Assembly (NCBI GenBank): GCA_032252755.1
Contig: JAVUPY010000017.1
Location: forward strand, 153,404-217,403
Source: Terriglobia bacterium
GTDB taxonomy: Bacteria > Acidobacteriota > Terriglobia > Terriglobales > Acidobacteriaceae
Direction: 5' to 3'
DNA: 64,000 bases
Shown here: positions 44,643 through 53,346 of the stretch, piece by piece
Layout: each line of letters begins with the position of its first letter
Numbering within the stretch: the stretch's first letter is position 1
The notes under the pieces: generated by a model
Seen by the model: the letters and a program-made list of their open reading frames with translations, nothing else
What the model was told of the DNA's origin: nothing
The model's database searches: none
Made by a program: the position numbers and the translations under genes

Positions 44643-47600
44643 TCAATTCCCTTCTTTTGAATGGCTCAAGTAATAGTGAACGGCGGGGGTGATGATGAGC
44701 GAGAGCACCATGGAAATGGCTATGCCGCCAATGACGGCGATCGCAAGGGGTTGGAGCATTTGCGAACCGGCCCCGAGAGCTAGCGCCAGCGGGAGCATTC
44801 CCGCGGCGGCGGCGAGAGCGGTCATCGCGATAGGGCGTAGACGGCGGCGGCCGGCGAGGATCATGGAATCGAAGGCGGACATGCCTTCGCGCCGAAACCT
44901 GTAGTCGGCGTCGAGGAGAAGGATGCCGTTCTTGGCCACGATGCCGACGACCATGATGAGTCCCATGAACGAGGCAATGTTGAAGGTTGTGGCGGTGATG
45001 AGCAGCGCGAAGAACACGCCACCGGTGGAGAGAAGCGCCGATGAAAGAATCGCTAGCGGTGCGGCGAAGGTACGGAATTCGAACAGCAGGACAATGAAGA
45101 CGAAGACGATGGCGAGCAGAAGCACGAGCATGAGGTCGTGGAAGGATTTCTGCTGCTCTTCGTACTTGCCGCCGTAGACAACGTGGATGGTCGAAGGCAG
45201 GTGCATGTCGTTGACGGTCTTCTGCACGGCGGTGATGGCGCTCCCTAGGTCTCGGCCTTCGAGACGTGCGGTTACGGATACGAGGCGCTGGAGATTCTCG
45301 CGGCGAATTTCGGTTTGGCCGGGGAGTTCCTGCATGGAGGCCAGCGAGCCGAGAGTTGCGGTGCGGCCGCTCGCGCTCACGAGCAAGGTGTTCTTCATCG
45401 CGTCAAGCGTGGCACGGTTGGCCTCGGGAAAGCGCACGCGGATGGTATAGGCGCGGTCATTGGCGATGACGGGAGTGTCTGCGGGTTCGCCCTGGAGAAT
45501 GGCAGTCGCGTCGGTTGCAACTTCTTGCGGAGTGAAACCGGCGCGCGCGGTAACTAGCGGATCGACGGTGAAGGTGACAGCCGGGCCGCTGATGGTGTTC
45601 TCGATTCCGTTACGAATGTCGACAACGCCCTGGATTTTGCCGATGGAGTCGGCGACCTTCGGCGCCCACTCTCGAAGTTCGGCGCCGTTCGGGTCGAAGA
45701 GCTTGATGAAGACGTCCTCGGGTTCGTTGGAGAGATCACCGATCATGTCCGAAAGGACTTCGACGAACTCAACATCAATGCCAGGTTCCTCGCGCGCAAC
45801 GCGACCGCGCAGTTCGTCGATCACCTCATCGGTGCTGCGGCTGCGCTTTTGTTTGAGTTTTACGGCGAAGTCGCCACGATTGGCCTCGGTGACGGCCGCT
45901 AAACCCAGTTCGAGGCCGGTGCGGCGGGAAAATCCCTGGACTTCAGGAGTCTCGCGAATCATCTGCTCGATGTGGTTGAGGATGCGATTAGTTTCGGCGA
46001 GCGAGGTGCCTGGGGGAGTGAGGTAATCGAGAATGAAACCCCCTTCGTCCATGGCGGGAAGAAGATCGGTGCCGAGCGCCTTGTAACAAACGAACGAGAC
46101 GACGATCAGGACAGCGCTGAAGATAGCTATCCAGCGCGGACGGTTCAGCGCGAAGCGCAGGCATCGCTCGTAGAAGTCGAGCAGGCGCCGCATGTGATGC
46201 GACATCGCGGCGTTTTCGGCGGATTCGAGTTGGTCGGCAGTAAAGGGGCCGTTTGCAGGCGTCTCAGAGGTGTGGACACCAATCAAGTACTGACTGAGAG
46301 TCGGCGTCCAGGTGAGGGCAAGCGCAAGTGAGGTTAGCAGCGAAACGGAAACGGTAAGGGCGAGGGCGCGGAAGAATAGCCCGGTGACGCCGGTGATGAC
46401 AACGAGCGGGAGGAAGACGACGATCGGCGTTATGGTGGAGCCGATGAGTGGTGCGGTGATCTCTTTCAGCGCGCTACTGATGGCTTCCGGACGACCCTGG
46501 CCGGCCTCGCGATGCAGCGCGACATTCTCAACCACAACGATGGCGTCGTCAATGACGAGGCCGACGGCAGCAGCAAGACCGCCGAGTGTCATCAGGTTAA
46601 AGCTTTGTCCTAGCACTTTCAGGAAGATGAACGTCACGACAACCGTAACCGGGATGACCATGGCGGCGACGATCGATGTTCCCCAATCGCGCAGGAACAG
46701 CACCATGATGAGCGAGGCCAGGGCGATGCCGATGAGGATGGCGTCGCGCACGCTCTTGATGGATTCGTTGACAATCTCCGACTGGTCGTAAAAAGGCGCG
46801 ATTTTTATTCCGGGAGGGAGGATCTTCTGGATGCTCGCGACTTCGGCGTGGACTTCGTTGGCGACCTCGACGGTGTTGCTGTCGTACTGGCGGGTGACGT
46901 TGAGCAGAACAGCGGGTTTGCCGTTCGCAGTGACAATCGTATAGAGCGGCTTGACGCCGCGCTCGACGGTGGCGACGTCGGCGACGCGAACGGGGATTCC
47001 GGCGTTGGTGACTTTGACGACGATCTGGCCAAGTTCAGCGGGATCTTTCACCTGGCCGTTGACGAGCGTGAGGTAGAGTTTGTGGTTCTGCTCGATCAGA
47101 CCGGGCGAGTCGATGAGATTGGTGCGTTGCACCGCATCGAGCAGGTCGTTGACGGTGACGTTAGCGGCAAGCAACTTCGCCGGGTTGGGGCTGATGTCGA
47201 ACTCTGGCTGCTGGCCGCCCTGGACGACTACCGTCGCGACGCCATTGAGACGGTTGAGGCGCGGCTTGAGTTCGTACTCGGCCATCTCCCAGAGCTGCGT
47301 TTGCGGCACCGTATCGGACGTGAGGCTGTAACCGATGATTGGAAAACTGGCGAAGGTGAGGCGATTCGTCGTGATGACAGCAGTTGCAGGGAGTTCTTGA
47401 CGGATATGCGAGAGCGCCGCGTCAACCTGTTGCAGTGCAGTGATCATGTCCGTGTGCCAGTCGAAGAACAGGTCGACCTCGGCTTCGCCGCGGCTGGTGA
47501 TGGAGCGTACCGACTGCAGGCCGGGAACGCTGTTGACGCCTTCTTCGATGGGACGGGTGATCGTAACCATCATCTGGTTGATGGGCATCACGCCGTTATC

Positions 47601-47792
47601 GACGCCGATGACTACGCGCGGGAAGTTCGTTTGCGGAAAGACGGAGATGGGAACCGTCGTTCCGGCGTATACGCCAGCGATGGCAACCGCGATGATGACG
47701 AAGATGATGGACTTGGAAAAGCGGGTGTACCAGTAGCGGTCGTCGCCGGGTTTCGAGGTTCGGATTTCGTGGAGCCAGTCGCGAAACGCCAT
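44643..47792 (-). CDS. RND-family efflux transporter, inner-membrane pump
   Basis: 1049-residue AcrB/CzcA-superfamily pump. N-terminal helix (SIIFVIIAVAIAGVYAGTTV), first periplasmic porter region PISVFPQTNFPRVVI, and the proton-relay helix 4 motif GLVIDDAIVVVENVALHREA with the adjacent Asp-Asp pair found in drug-exporting HAE types; helices 7-12 include the GLIMVVGIVAKNGILLLDAD signature. Energised by proton antiport, it works with the upstream adaptor and TolC. The substrate could be drugs, metal ions or cell-envelope products; a divergent Spy-like gene hints at envelope or metal stress. It starts two bases after the adaptor stop. Confidence 0.93.
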   Translation of the reverse strand: MAFRDWLHEIRTSKPGDDRYWYTRFSKSIIFVIIAVAIAGVYAGTTVPISVFPQTNFPRVVIGVDNGVMPINQMMVTITRPIEEGVNSVPGLQSVRSITSRGEAEVDLFFDWHTDMITALQQVDAALSHIRQELPATAVITTNRLTFASFPIIGYSLTSDTVPQTQLWEMAEYELKPRLNRLNGVATVVVQGGQQPEFDISPNPAKLLAANVTVNDLLDAVQRTNLIDSPGLIEQNHKLYLTLVNGQVKDPAELGQIVVKVTNAGIPVRVADVATVERGVKPLYTIVTANGKPAVLLNVTRQYDSNTVEVANEVHAEVASIQKILPPGIKIAPFYDQSEIVNESIKSVRDAILIGIALASLIMVLFLRDWGTSIVAAMVIPVTVVVTFIFLKVLGQSFNLMTLGGLAAAVGLVIDDAIVVVENVALHREAGQGRPEAISSALKEITAPLIGSTITPIVVFLPLVVITGVTGLFFRALALTVSVSLLTSLALALTWTPTLSQYLIGVHTSETPANGPFTADQLESAENAAMSHHMRRLLDFYERCLRFALNRPRWIAIFSAVLIVVSFVCYKALGTDLLPAMDEGGFILDYLTPPGTSLAETNRILNHIEQMIRETPEVQGFSRRTGLELGLAAVTEANRGDFAVKLKQKRSRSTDEVIDELRGRVAREEPGIDVEFVEVLSDMIGDLSNEPEDVFIKLFDPNGAELREWAPKVADSIGKIQGVVDIRNGIENTISGPAVTFTVDPLVTARAGFTPQEVATDATAILQGEPADTPVIANDRAYTIRVRFPEANRATLDAMKNTLLVSASGRTATLGSLASMQELPGQTEIRRENLQRLVSVTARLEGRDLGSAITAVQKTVNDMHLPSTIHVVYGGKYEEQQKSFHDLMLVLLLAIVFVFIVLLFEFRTFAAPLAILSSALLSTGGVFFALLITATTFNIASFMGLIMVVGIVAKNGILLLDADYRFRREGMSAFDSMILAGRRRLRPIAMTALAAAAGMLPLALALGAGSQMLQPLAIAVIGGIAISMVLSLIITPAVHYYLSHSKEGN

Positions 47793-47794
47793 CG

Positions 47795-49063
47795 CTATTC
47801 CTTCTCCGTGGCGGCGGGACTCGGTTTCGCCGGCTGCTGTTCCGCAACTTTGACTTGCGTGTTGTCGGGAAGGCCGTAGGCGCCAACAGTGATGACCGTC
47901 TGTCCGGCGTTGAGGCTCTTCGTGATCTGCACTTCGTCGCCACTGGTCACGCCGGTTTGCACGACCGTCTTATGGGCGCGGTTGTCGCTGCCGACGACCA
48001 TTACCGTGGTTTCGCTCTCCGGCGTCTTGAGGATGGCCGACTTGGGAATCACTATGGCATCGTTGATCTTGCGGGCGACCATGCGAACCTCAACGCTGGA
48101 GCCGGGGCGAAGCTTGCCGGATTTGTTAGGGGCTTCCACCCAGACTTCGACAGTCGTACTGCCCGGGTCGAGTGCGGGGCTGACGATGGTAACTTTCGCA
48201 GGAACGTTGCCGACTTCGGGCGCGGAGATGGTGGCGGAATCGCCGACGTTCAGCAGCGCCGCCTGCTCTTGCGGGATGTGAGCGCGCGCGATCACCGAAG
48301 AGGTGTCCATTACCGTCATCAACGGCTGGCCGGCGGGTGGAGTTTCACCTGCGTAGAGTGGGCGGTCCGTGACAATGCCGTTGATGGGGCTTCGGATTTC
48401 CGTGTAGCTCAACTGCGCCATCGAGCCCTGGTATTTGCCCTGCGCGGAAGAGAGTTGGCCCGCGGCCGCCTGGGCAGCAACCTTGTTTCCGAACGCTCGC
48501 AGGGCCGCAAGATGCTGGTCGGCTACCTGAGATTGCTCGCGTGCTTGCGCGAGTGCGACGGCGGCGGAATCGAGGTCCTTGCGAGGAAGAGCGCCCTGTT
48601 CGAAGAGCGACTTTCGGCTGTCGTAGAGTTTCTGCTGGGCATCGAGATTTTCCTTCGCGGAGCGGGCGTCGCCTTCGGCTTTCAGGAGATCCTCGGGCAA
48701 GGTGGCGCGCGTCGTGGTCTCATAGCTCGCCTGCGCCTGTTCGAGAGCGCCCTTGTTCTCGGTAACTGAAGCGGCGATGTCGCGGTTCTCGAGGACGGCG
48801 AGCAGTTGTCCCTTGTGAACATGCGCCCCGCGGTTCACGTAGAACTTGCGCACGGGCGCGACAACCTTTGGCGTAATTGCGGCCTGGTTCTTGGGATAAA
48901 GAACGGCTTCAGTGCTGATGACCTGCTCAATGGACGTCTTGCGTGCGGTCGCGGTCTGAACGGTGACGACCGGCTCCTGTTCTTTCTCCTGGCTGGAACA
49001 GCCGATGAGCGCCGCCGACGCGGCGACGCAGGCGATTACTGCTCCGGTGAGTAGTGTTCGCAT
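47795..49063 (-). CDS. RND efflux periplasmic adaptor lipoprotein
   Basis: Membrane-fusion protein, 422 residues. Lipoprotein signal with lipobox ALIGCSS (Cys22), barrel-sandwich hybrid (VVAPVRKFYVNRGAHVHKGQ and SYTEIRSPINGIVTDRPLYA), a long alpha-hairpin with Ala/Gln-rich heptads (about 110-215) that meets TolC, and the beta-barrel and membrane-proximal domains (AHIPQEQAALLNVGDSA). Bridges the RND pump to the outer-membrane channel. Starts two bases after the tolC stop. Confidence 0.92.
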   Translation of the reverse strand: MRTLLTGAVIACVAASAALIGCSSQEKEQEPVVTVQTATARKTSIEQVISTEAVLYPKNQAAITPKVVAPVRKFYVNRGAHVHKGQLLAVLENRDIAASVTENKGALEQAQASYETTTRATLPEDLLKAEGDARSAKENLDAQQKLYDSRKSLFEQGALPRKDLDSAAVALAQAREQSQVADQHLAALRAFGNKVAAQAAAGQLSSAQGKYQGSMAQLSYTEIRSPINGIVTDRPLYAGETPPAGQPLMTVMDTSSVIARAHIPQEQAALLNVGDSATISAPEVGNVPAKVTIVSPALDPGSTTVEVWVEAPNKSGKLRPGSSVEVRMVARKINDAIVIPKSAILKTPESETTVMVVGSDNRAHKTVVQTGVTSGDEVQITKSLNAGQTVITVGAYGLPDNTQVKVAEQQPAKPSPAATEKE

Positions 49064-49065
49064 TC

Positions 49066-50382
49066 CTAGAATGTCCCCGTGAGCGTCTGCAGAGTAGCGA
49101 GCGCGACGCGATAACGAACCATGCCGTCTTCGTAGCTGTTGCGTGCCTGGACGAGCGTGTTCTGGGCGTCGACGACTTCGAGCGCGGTAGCTTCCCCGCC
49201 CTGGTAGCGCAATGTTGTTAAGTGCAAGCTCTCCGTCGCCAGATCCGCGGTTTGCTTCAGGATATCGAGTTGCGAAAGCGCGGTCTGCGCTTCGCTATAG
49301 AACTCACGGAGATTCGCCAGCGCCTGCCGCTGCGCCGCGTTCAGTTCGACCTGGGCGAGATCGCGACGAAGCTGCGCCTGCTTGACCTTGCTCTGCGTCG
49401 CGCCCCAGTTGAAGATCGGAAGATTGAGGCTGGCCGAAACCTGGTACCCGAGATTGTTGATTGCCCCGCTTTGCGTGGCATAGTGCAACGCATCGATTCC
49501 ATAAAAGTAGTCCACCGAAAGCGAAGGGAGATGGCCGCCGAGGGCGGATGCGACTTCCTGGTGCGCGGCGCTCATGGTCGCCGCAGCCGCCTTCAGTTCT
49601 GGATTGTTGTGCGCGGCGAGATCCTGGGCGTGAGCGAAATCCGGCAGCGCGGGCGTTTGCTGAAGATCGTCGACAAGCTGGTACTCGGGAGTGTACTTGG
49701 CGAAGACCAGGACGGCGAGATCGAGCCGTGCTTTCTCTTCCGCGAGACGCGCTTCATGCAACTCGCGTTCGCGATCATTGGCCTGTATCTGCGCCTTGAT
49801 CACATCCGCATGGGCGACTTCACCGCCGCGTTCGAGTTTCTGGCTCAGATCGAGGAAGCGCTTTGCCTCGTCGGCCGCGGCTGCGGCATTCTGCGTCTTG
49901 CGGCCGGCGACAACCTCGGTGTAGAAGGCGCGGGTCACAGTGGCAACGAGTCCGCGGACCGCAACCTCCTGGTTCGCACGTGCAGCGGCTTCGAGGAAAC
50001 GTGCGAGGCGATAGTCTGCGATGGTGGAGAAACCGATGCCTTCGTGAACCACACCTTGACTGATGTATTCGCGAACACCATTTGCCGCGATGAAAACACC
50101 CGTATCGGTTCCATTAGGCTCAGTGTAGATCGCGCCGGTCTGGTAAGAGACATTGGGAAGCAAAGCGGCGCGCGCCTGGACGCGATTTTCGCGGGCGAGT
50201 CCGGCCTCGGTTACGGCGGCGCGGAATGCCGGAAGATTGGCCTTCGCCAGGCGGATAGCGTCGGCCAAAGTCAGCACCGCCGAGGTTGGAGCGGTTTGTC
50301 CGGAACTCGCTGTGATATTGGTTTGGGACCATGCCGATCCCGCGCAAACAACCAACACACATAAGAGAAGATGACGGAGCAC
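49066..50382 (-). CDS. TolC-family outer-membrane efflux protein
   Basis: Outer-membrane channel, about 438 residues. The GTG at 50382 has GCGAGGTGATC directly upstream and begins the signal peptide LRHLLLCVLVVCAGSAWSQ, so it is preferred over the ATG at 50421, whose region instead overlaps an inverted repeat. Two OEP repeats are visible: LADAIRLAKANLPAFRAAV with Ala/Glu/Arg-rich helices, and AHNNPELKAAAATMSAAHQE with GGEATALEVVDAQNTLVQAR near the end. First gene of the four-gene efflux operon. Confidence 0.9.
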   Translation of the reverse strand: MLRHLLLCVLVVCAGSAWSQTNITASSGQTAPTSAVLTLADAIRLAKANLPAFRAAVTEAGLARENRVQARAALLPNVSYQTGAIYTEPNGTDTGVFIAANGVREYISQGVVHEGIGFSTIADYRLARFLEAAARANQEVAVRGLVATVTRAFYTEVVAGRKTQNAAAAADEAKRFLDLSQKLERGGEVAHADVIKAQIQANDRERELHEARLAEEKARLDLAVLVFAKYTPEYQLVDDLQQTPALPDFAHAQDLAAHNNPELKAAAATMSAAHQEVASALGGHLPSLSVDYFYGIDALHYATQSGAINNLGYQVSASLNLPIFNWGATQSKVKQAQLRRDLAQVELNAAQRQALANLREFYSEAQTALSQLDILKQTADLATESLHLTTLRYQGGEATALEVVDAQNTLVQARNSYEDGMVRYRVALATLQTLTGTF

Positions 50383-50410
50383 GATCACCTCGCTCGAGAA
50401 ACGCCTGATT

Positions 50411-50442
50411 ATTTCAGACAAAGGCTGAATGGAATCTGAAAT
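50411..50442. promoter_or_regulatory. Inverted repeat in the efflux operon leader, candidate operator
   Basis: ATTTCAGA (50411-50418) and TCTGAAAT (50435-50442) are perfect inverted copies with 16 bases between. Position 29-60 bases upstream of the tolC-type start fits a repressor site. No regulator gene is adjacent. Confidence 0.45.
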
Positions 50443-50620
50443 TTAGGGGCACTGGGGTGCCGCCAAGACATCGCATCCAACCGGCCGGCCTGGCGCTGTG
50501 TCTTGACATTTCCTTACAATTCCCGCGCAAAAGACGGGTTATAGCCTTTGAGCAATCGCTCGGCGACAGACACAATCCAAACAAAACAGAGCCGCGGAGG
50601 CGGACTCGAGGGAGTATTAC

Positions 50621-51034
50621 GTGAAGAAATTTGTACTTAGCATGATTGTCAGCGGTGCACTTGCAACGGGACTCACGGCGGCCCCCATTCCGGCCAAGGC
50701 ACAGGACCAGGATGCTCAAACGACGCAAGCGAGACAAATGCCCTCGCCAGACGAAGTTATGCAAAGGCTCGGCGAGAGATTGAACCTGACGGACAGCCAG
50801 AAGGAGCAGCTCAAGCCGATCATCCAGGATCGCCAGGAAAAGATGCAGGCGCTGCGGTCGGACACTTCGCTCCGACGCGGGCAGAGAGCACGCAAGATGA
50901 AGGGAATTCTGGAGGATAGCGATAAAAAAATTAAGGCCATCCTTACGCCGGATCAGCAGAAGCTATATGAGGCAATGGAGCAACAAATGCGCGAGCGCCG
51001 CAAGGAGCGCAGGCAGAACCGCGGCAGTGAGTAG
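50621..51034 (+). CDS. Spy/CpxP-like periplasmic LTxxQ-type protein
   Basis: 137 residues, GTG start with GAGGGAG nine bases before. Signal peptide 1-28 (ending AKAQ), then an all-helical, highly charged body: LNLTDSQKEQLKPIIQDRQE and AILTPDQQKLYEAMEQQMRE, the paired LTxxQ-type motifs of Spy/CpxP chaperones and metal-stress sensors. Divergent from the RND operon with a shared promoter region, suggesting joint response to envelope or metal stress. Confidence 0.8.
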   Translation: MKKFVLSMIVSGALATGLTAAPIPAKAQDQDAQTTQARQMPSPDEVMQRLGERLNLTDSQKEQLKPIIQDRQEKMQALRSDTSLRRGQRARKMKGILEDSDKKIKAILTPDQQKLYEAMEQQMRERRKERRQNRGSE

Positions 51035-51053
51035 TGGTTTCCAGCTGGTGTTT

Positions 51054-51092
51054 AGCCCCACATCTTCTGACTACGGGAGATGCGGGGCACCG
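51054..51092. repeat. Dispersed palindromic repeat, copy 4
   Basis: AGCCCCACATCTTC-TGACTACG-GGAGATGCGGGGCACC, after the Spy-like gene. The stem is shorter and partly mismatched but the loop TGACTxCG is kept. A separate small hairpin GGCTGAAGCC follows at about 51115-51125. Confidence 0.6.
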
Positions 51093-51132
51093 AGCCGTCA
51101 GATGTAGCCGTAATGGCTGAAGCCATGCTTCT

Positions 51133-52569
51133 TCACAGCACTTCGGCGAGGCGCCGGATACCTTCGCGTATCTGGTGCTCAGTCATGCGGGAGTAGCCCA
51201 ACAGCAGACCCGGGCGCGCCGGCCGGGAAAAGTAATAACCCGAGATGCCATAAACGCCGACCTCGTGCGCAGCCGCTTGTTGAACTAACTGGGGCTCATC
51301 CCCGCGAGCGGCTGGCCACAAGACAACGTGCGAGCCAGCGCCGTCACCGGAAACTTCCACACGATCCGCCAAATGATGGTGGATCGCGCCGAGCAGTGCT
51401 TCGCGACGCTTCGCATTCCTTCGCCGCAAACGGCGAAGGTGGCGCTCGTAAAGTCCGGAAGCAATGAATTCCGCCAAAGCTTCCTGCTCGAGCGTAGCGG
51501 AGTGGCGATCGGCCAGCCACTTTGCCGAGAGCAGTGCTTTGACCAAAGACTTGGGCGCGACCAGGTAACCTATGCGCAAAGCGGAAAAAACCGTCCGGGA
51601 AAAGGTGCCGACGTATACAACGCGGCCTTCGGTATCGAGCCCTTGCAGCGACTCGAGCGGCTGGCCGTCGTAGCGAAATTCACCGTCATAATCGTCTTCC
51701 ACAACGACGGCGTTGCGTTTGCGCGCCCACCCCAGCAGGGCGACTCGTCGCTCAAGCGGAAGAATGGCGCCGGTTGGAAATTGGTGAGAGGGAGTAACTA
51801 CGACCATGCGCGCATCGTTCGACAGCCTCTCGGGATCGAGACCCTTGCTGTCGACACGTACGGGCTGGAGACGCGCGCCGGCAGCGACAAGACTCAGCCG
51901 CGTACCCTGGTACATGGGATCTTCAACCGCGACTTGGTTGCCACGCTCGATTAACACACGGGTGACCAGATCGAGAGCTTGCTGAGATCCGCTAACCACA
52001 ATGACCTGCTCTGGATCGCTGACCACGGCGCGCGAGCGACGAAGATGGGCGGCGATGGCTTCACGCAGCTTATCGTTCCCGCCGGGGTGGCCGTAATCGA
52101 ACGAACGGATCGAGGCGGCACGCAATTGCTTCAACAGGATGCGGCGCCAGGCTTCGAAGGGGAAGGTGTCGAGATCGCTGCGTCCGTAAGCGAAATCGTA
52201 ACGACAAACGGATAGGCTCCTGGAAGGAACGCGCATGCGCGCATTGGACTTTGCGGCGGCAGAACCGAAAGATGACAAACGGACCTTGGCGAGCCGCTCG
52301 GCGCTGTGGGTCCGTTTTATATGTACCGCTTCCGAAACGTATGTTCCTGAGCCGGCGTGTCCGGTGGCGAAGCCTTCGGCGAGGAGTTGTTCGTACGCAA
52401 GCAGCACAACGGTACGGGACACACCGAGTTCTTTGGCTAGCGAGCGCGTGGCGGGAAGACGGTCGCCCGGGCGGAAGTTGCCGGAGAGGATCTGCCGCCG
52501 CAGCGAGAGGTAGATCTGCCTGAAGAGTGGCCCGCCGGATTGCGAAAGTGGTATCACGAGATAATCCAA
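51133..52569 (-). CDS. MocR/PdxR-type regulator (GntR HTH plus aminotransferase-like domain) lacking the PLP lysine
   Basis: 478 residues. N-terminal GntR winged helix (GNFRPGDRLPATRSLAKELG, SRTVVLLAYEQLLAEGF), then a fold-I aminotransferase-like domain: VIVVSGSQQALDLVTRVLI, VVVTPSHQFPTGAILPLERR, VVEDDYDGEFRYDG. Where MocR proteins have GTFSK, with the Lys that binds PLP, this one reads GTFSRTVFSALRIGYLV: Arg325, codon CGG at 51595-51597. It may not form a Schiff base. The start is TTG; GTG three codons later is possible. It is divergent from a PNPOx-like flavin-binding gene, the classic MocR arrangement, so it probably controls that operon. Confidence 0.88.
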   Translation of the reverse strand: MDYLVIPLSQSGGPLFRQIYLSLRRQILSGNFRPGDRLPATRSLAKELGVSRTVVLLAYEQLLAEGFATGHAGSGTYVSEAVHIKRTHSAERLAKVRLSSFGSAAAKSNARMRVPSRSLSVCRYDFAYGRSDLDTFPFEAWRRILLKQLRAASIRSFDYGHPGGNDKLREAIAAHLRRSRAVVSDPEQVIVVSGSQQALDLVTRVLIERGNQVAVEDPMYQGTRLSLVAAGARLQPVRVDSKGLDPERLSNDARMVVVTPSHQFPTGAILPLERRVALLGWARKRNAVVVEDDYDGEFRYDGQPLESLQGLDTEGRVVYVGTFSRTVFSALRIGYLVAPKSLVKALLSAKWLADRHSATLEQEALAEFIASGLYERHLRRLRRRNAKRREALLGAIHHHLADRVEVSGDGAGSHVVLWPAARGDEPQLVQQAAAHEVGVYGISGYYFSRPARPGLLLGYSRMTEHQIREGIRRLAEVL

Positions 52570-52672
52570 ATGTGGACCTTTGAAAATACCATGCCGGCTT
52601 CGTATGCTGGTGAAGATTTAGGCGAAAGGGCAAGCACTGTCCGGAAGACTTCGGATGCTCAGCGGGAGGATC

Positions 52673-53320
52673 ATGATTACCACGGAACGCAGCCAGCTGC
52701 GGCGGCTACCTAACCGGGGTTCGCACGAAACGGAAACCATTCACCGCATACTCGATGCCGGATTCCTGGCACATGTCGGGTTCAGCGTGGACGACCAGCC
52801 ATTCGTTATTCCAACGCTGTACGGGCGCGAAGGGAATCACCTTTTCCTGCATGGGTCTGCGGCAAGCCGCATGTTGAAGACTCTGGAGAAGGGCGTTCCG
52901 GCGTGCGTCACGGTGACACTGGTAGACGGCCTGGTGTTGGCACGGTCGGCCTTTCATCATTCGATCAATTACCGGTCCGTGGTTGCGTTTGGAACGTGCC
53001 GTAGCGTGGCGGAAACGGGCAAGGCTCACGCGCTGAACACAATTTCCGAGCACCTGATTCGTGGGCGGTGGAATGAGGTTCGGCCACCGAATGAAAAAGA
53101 ACTGCGCGCGACCACCGTGCTGCAATTCGAGATCGAAGAAGCGTCTGCGAAGGTGCGGACGGGACCACCGGCGGACGACGAAGAAGACTATGCCCTGCCG
53201 GTATGGGCCGGAGTGCTGCCTCTACGGTTGGTGGCTGAAACTCCGGTCCCGGACACACGAATGACAGGTCAATGTGACGTCCCCGACCACGTCAAGAGAT
53301 TCCAGCAGAACCATGACTGA
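52673..53320 (+). CDS. Pyridoxamine-5'-phosphate oxidase-family flavin-binding protein
   Basis: 215 residues from ATG at 52673, with GGGAGGATC just upstream. Split-barrel FMN-binding fold: ILDAGFLAHVGFSVDDQPFV, IPTLYGREGNHLFLHGSAAS, VDGLVLARSAFHHSINYRSV. This matches the NimA-like / FMN flavin-reductase branch of the PNPOx superfamily; such proteins reduce or bind flavins or small aromatics. Not a true PdxH by motif. First of three genes (with NIPSNAP and DinB) divergent from the MocR regulator. Confidence 0.83.
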   Translation: MITTERSQLRRLPNRGSHETETIHRILDAGFLAHVGFSVDDQPFVIPTLYGREGNHLFLHGSAASRMLKTLEKGVPACVTVTLVDGLVLARSAFHHSINYRSVVAFGTCRSVAETGKAHALNTISEHLIRGRWNEVRPPNEKELRATTVLQFEIEEASAKVRTGPPADDEEDYALPVWAGVLPLRLVAETPVPDTRMTGQCDVPDHVKRFQQNHD

Positions 53321-53346
53321 GCAAAGCGAACGCAAAGGAATAGTGA

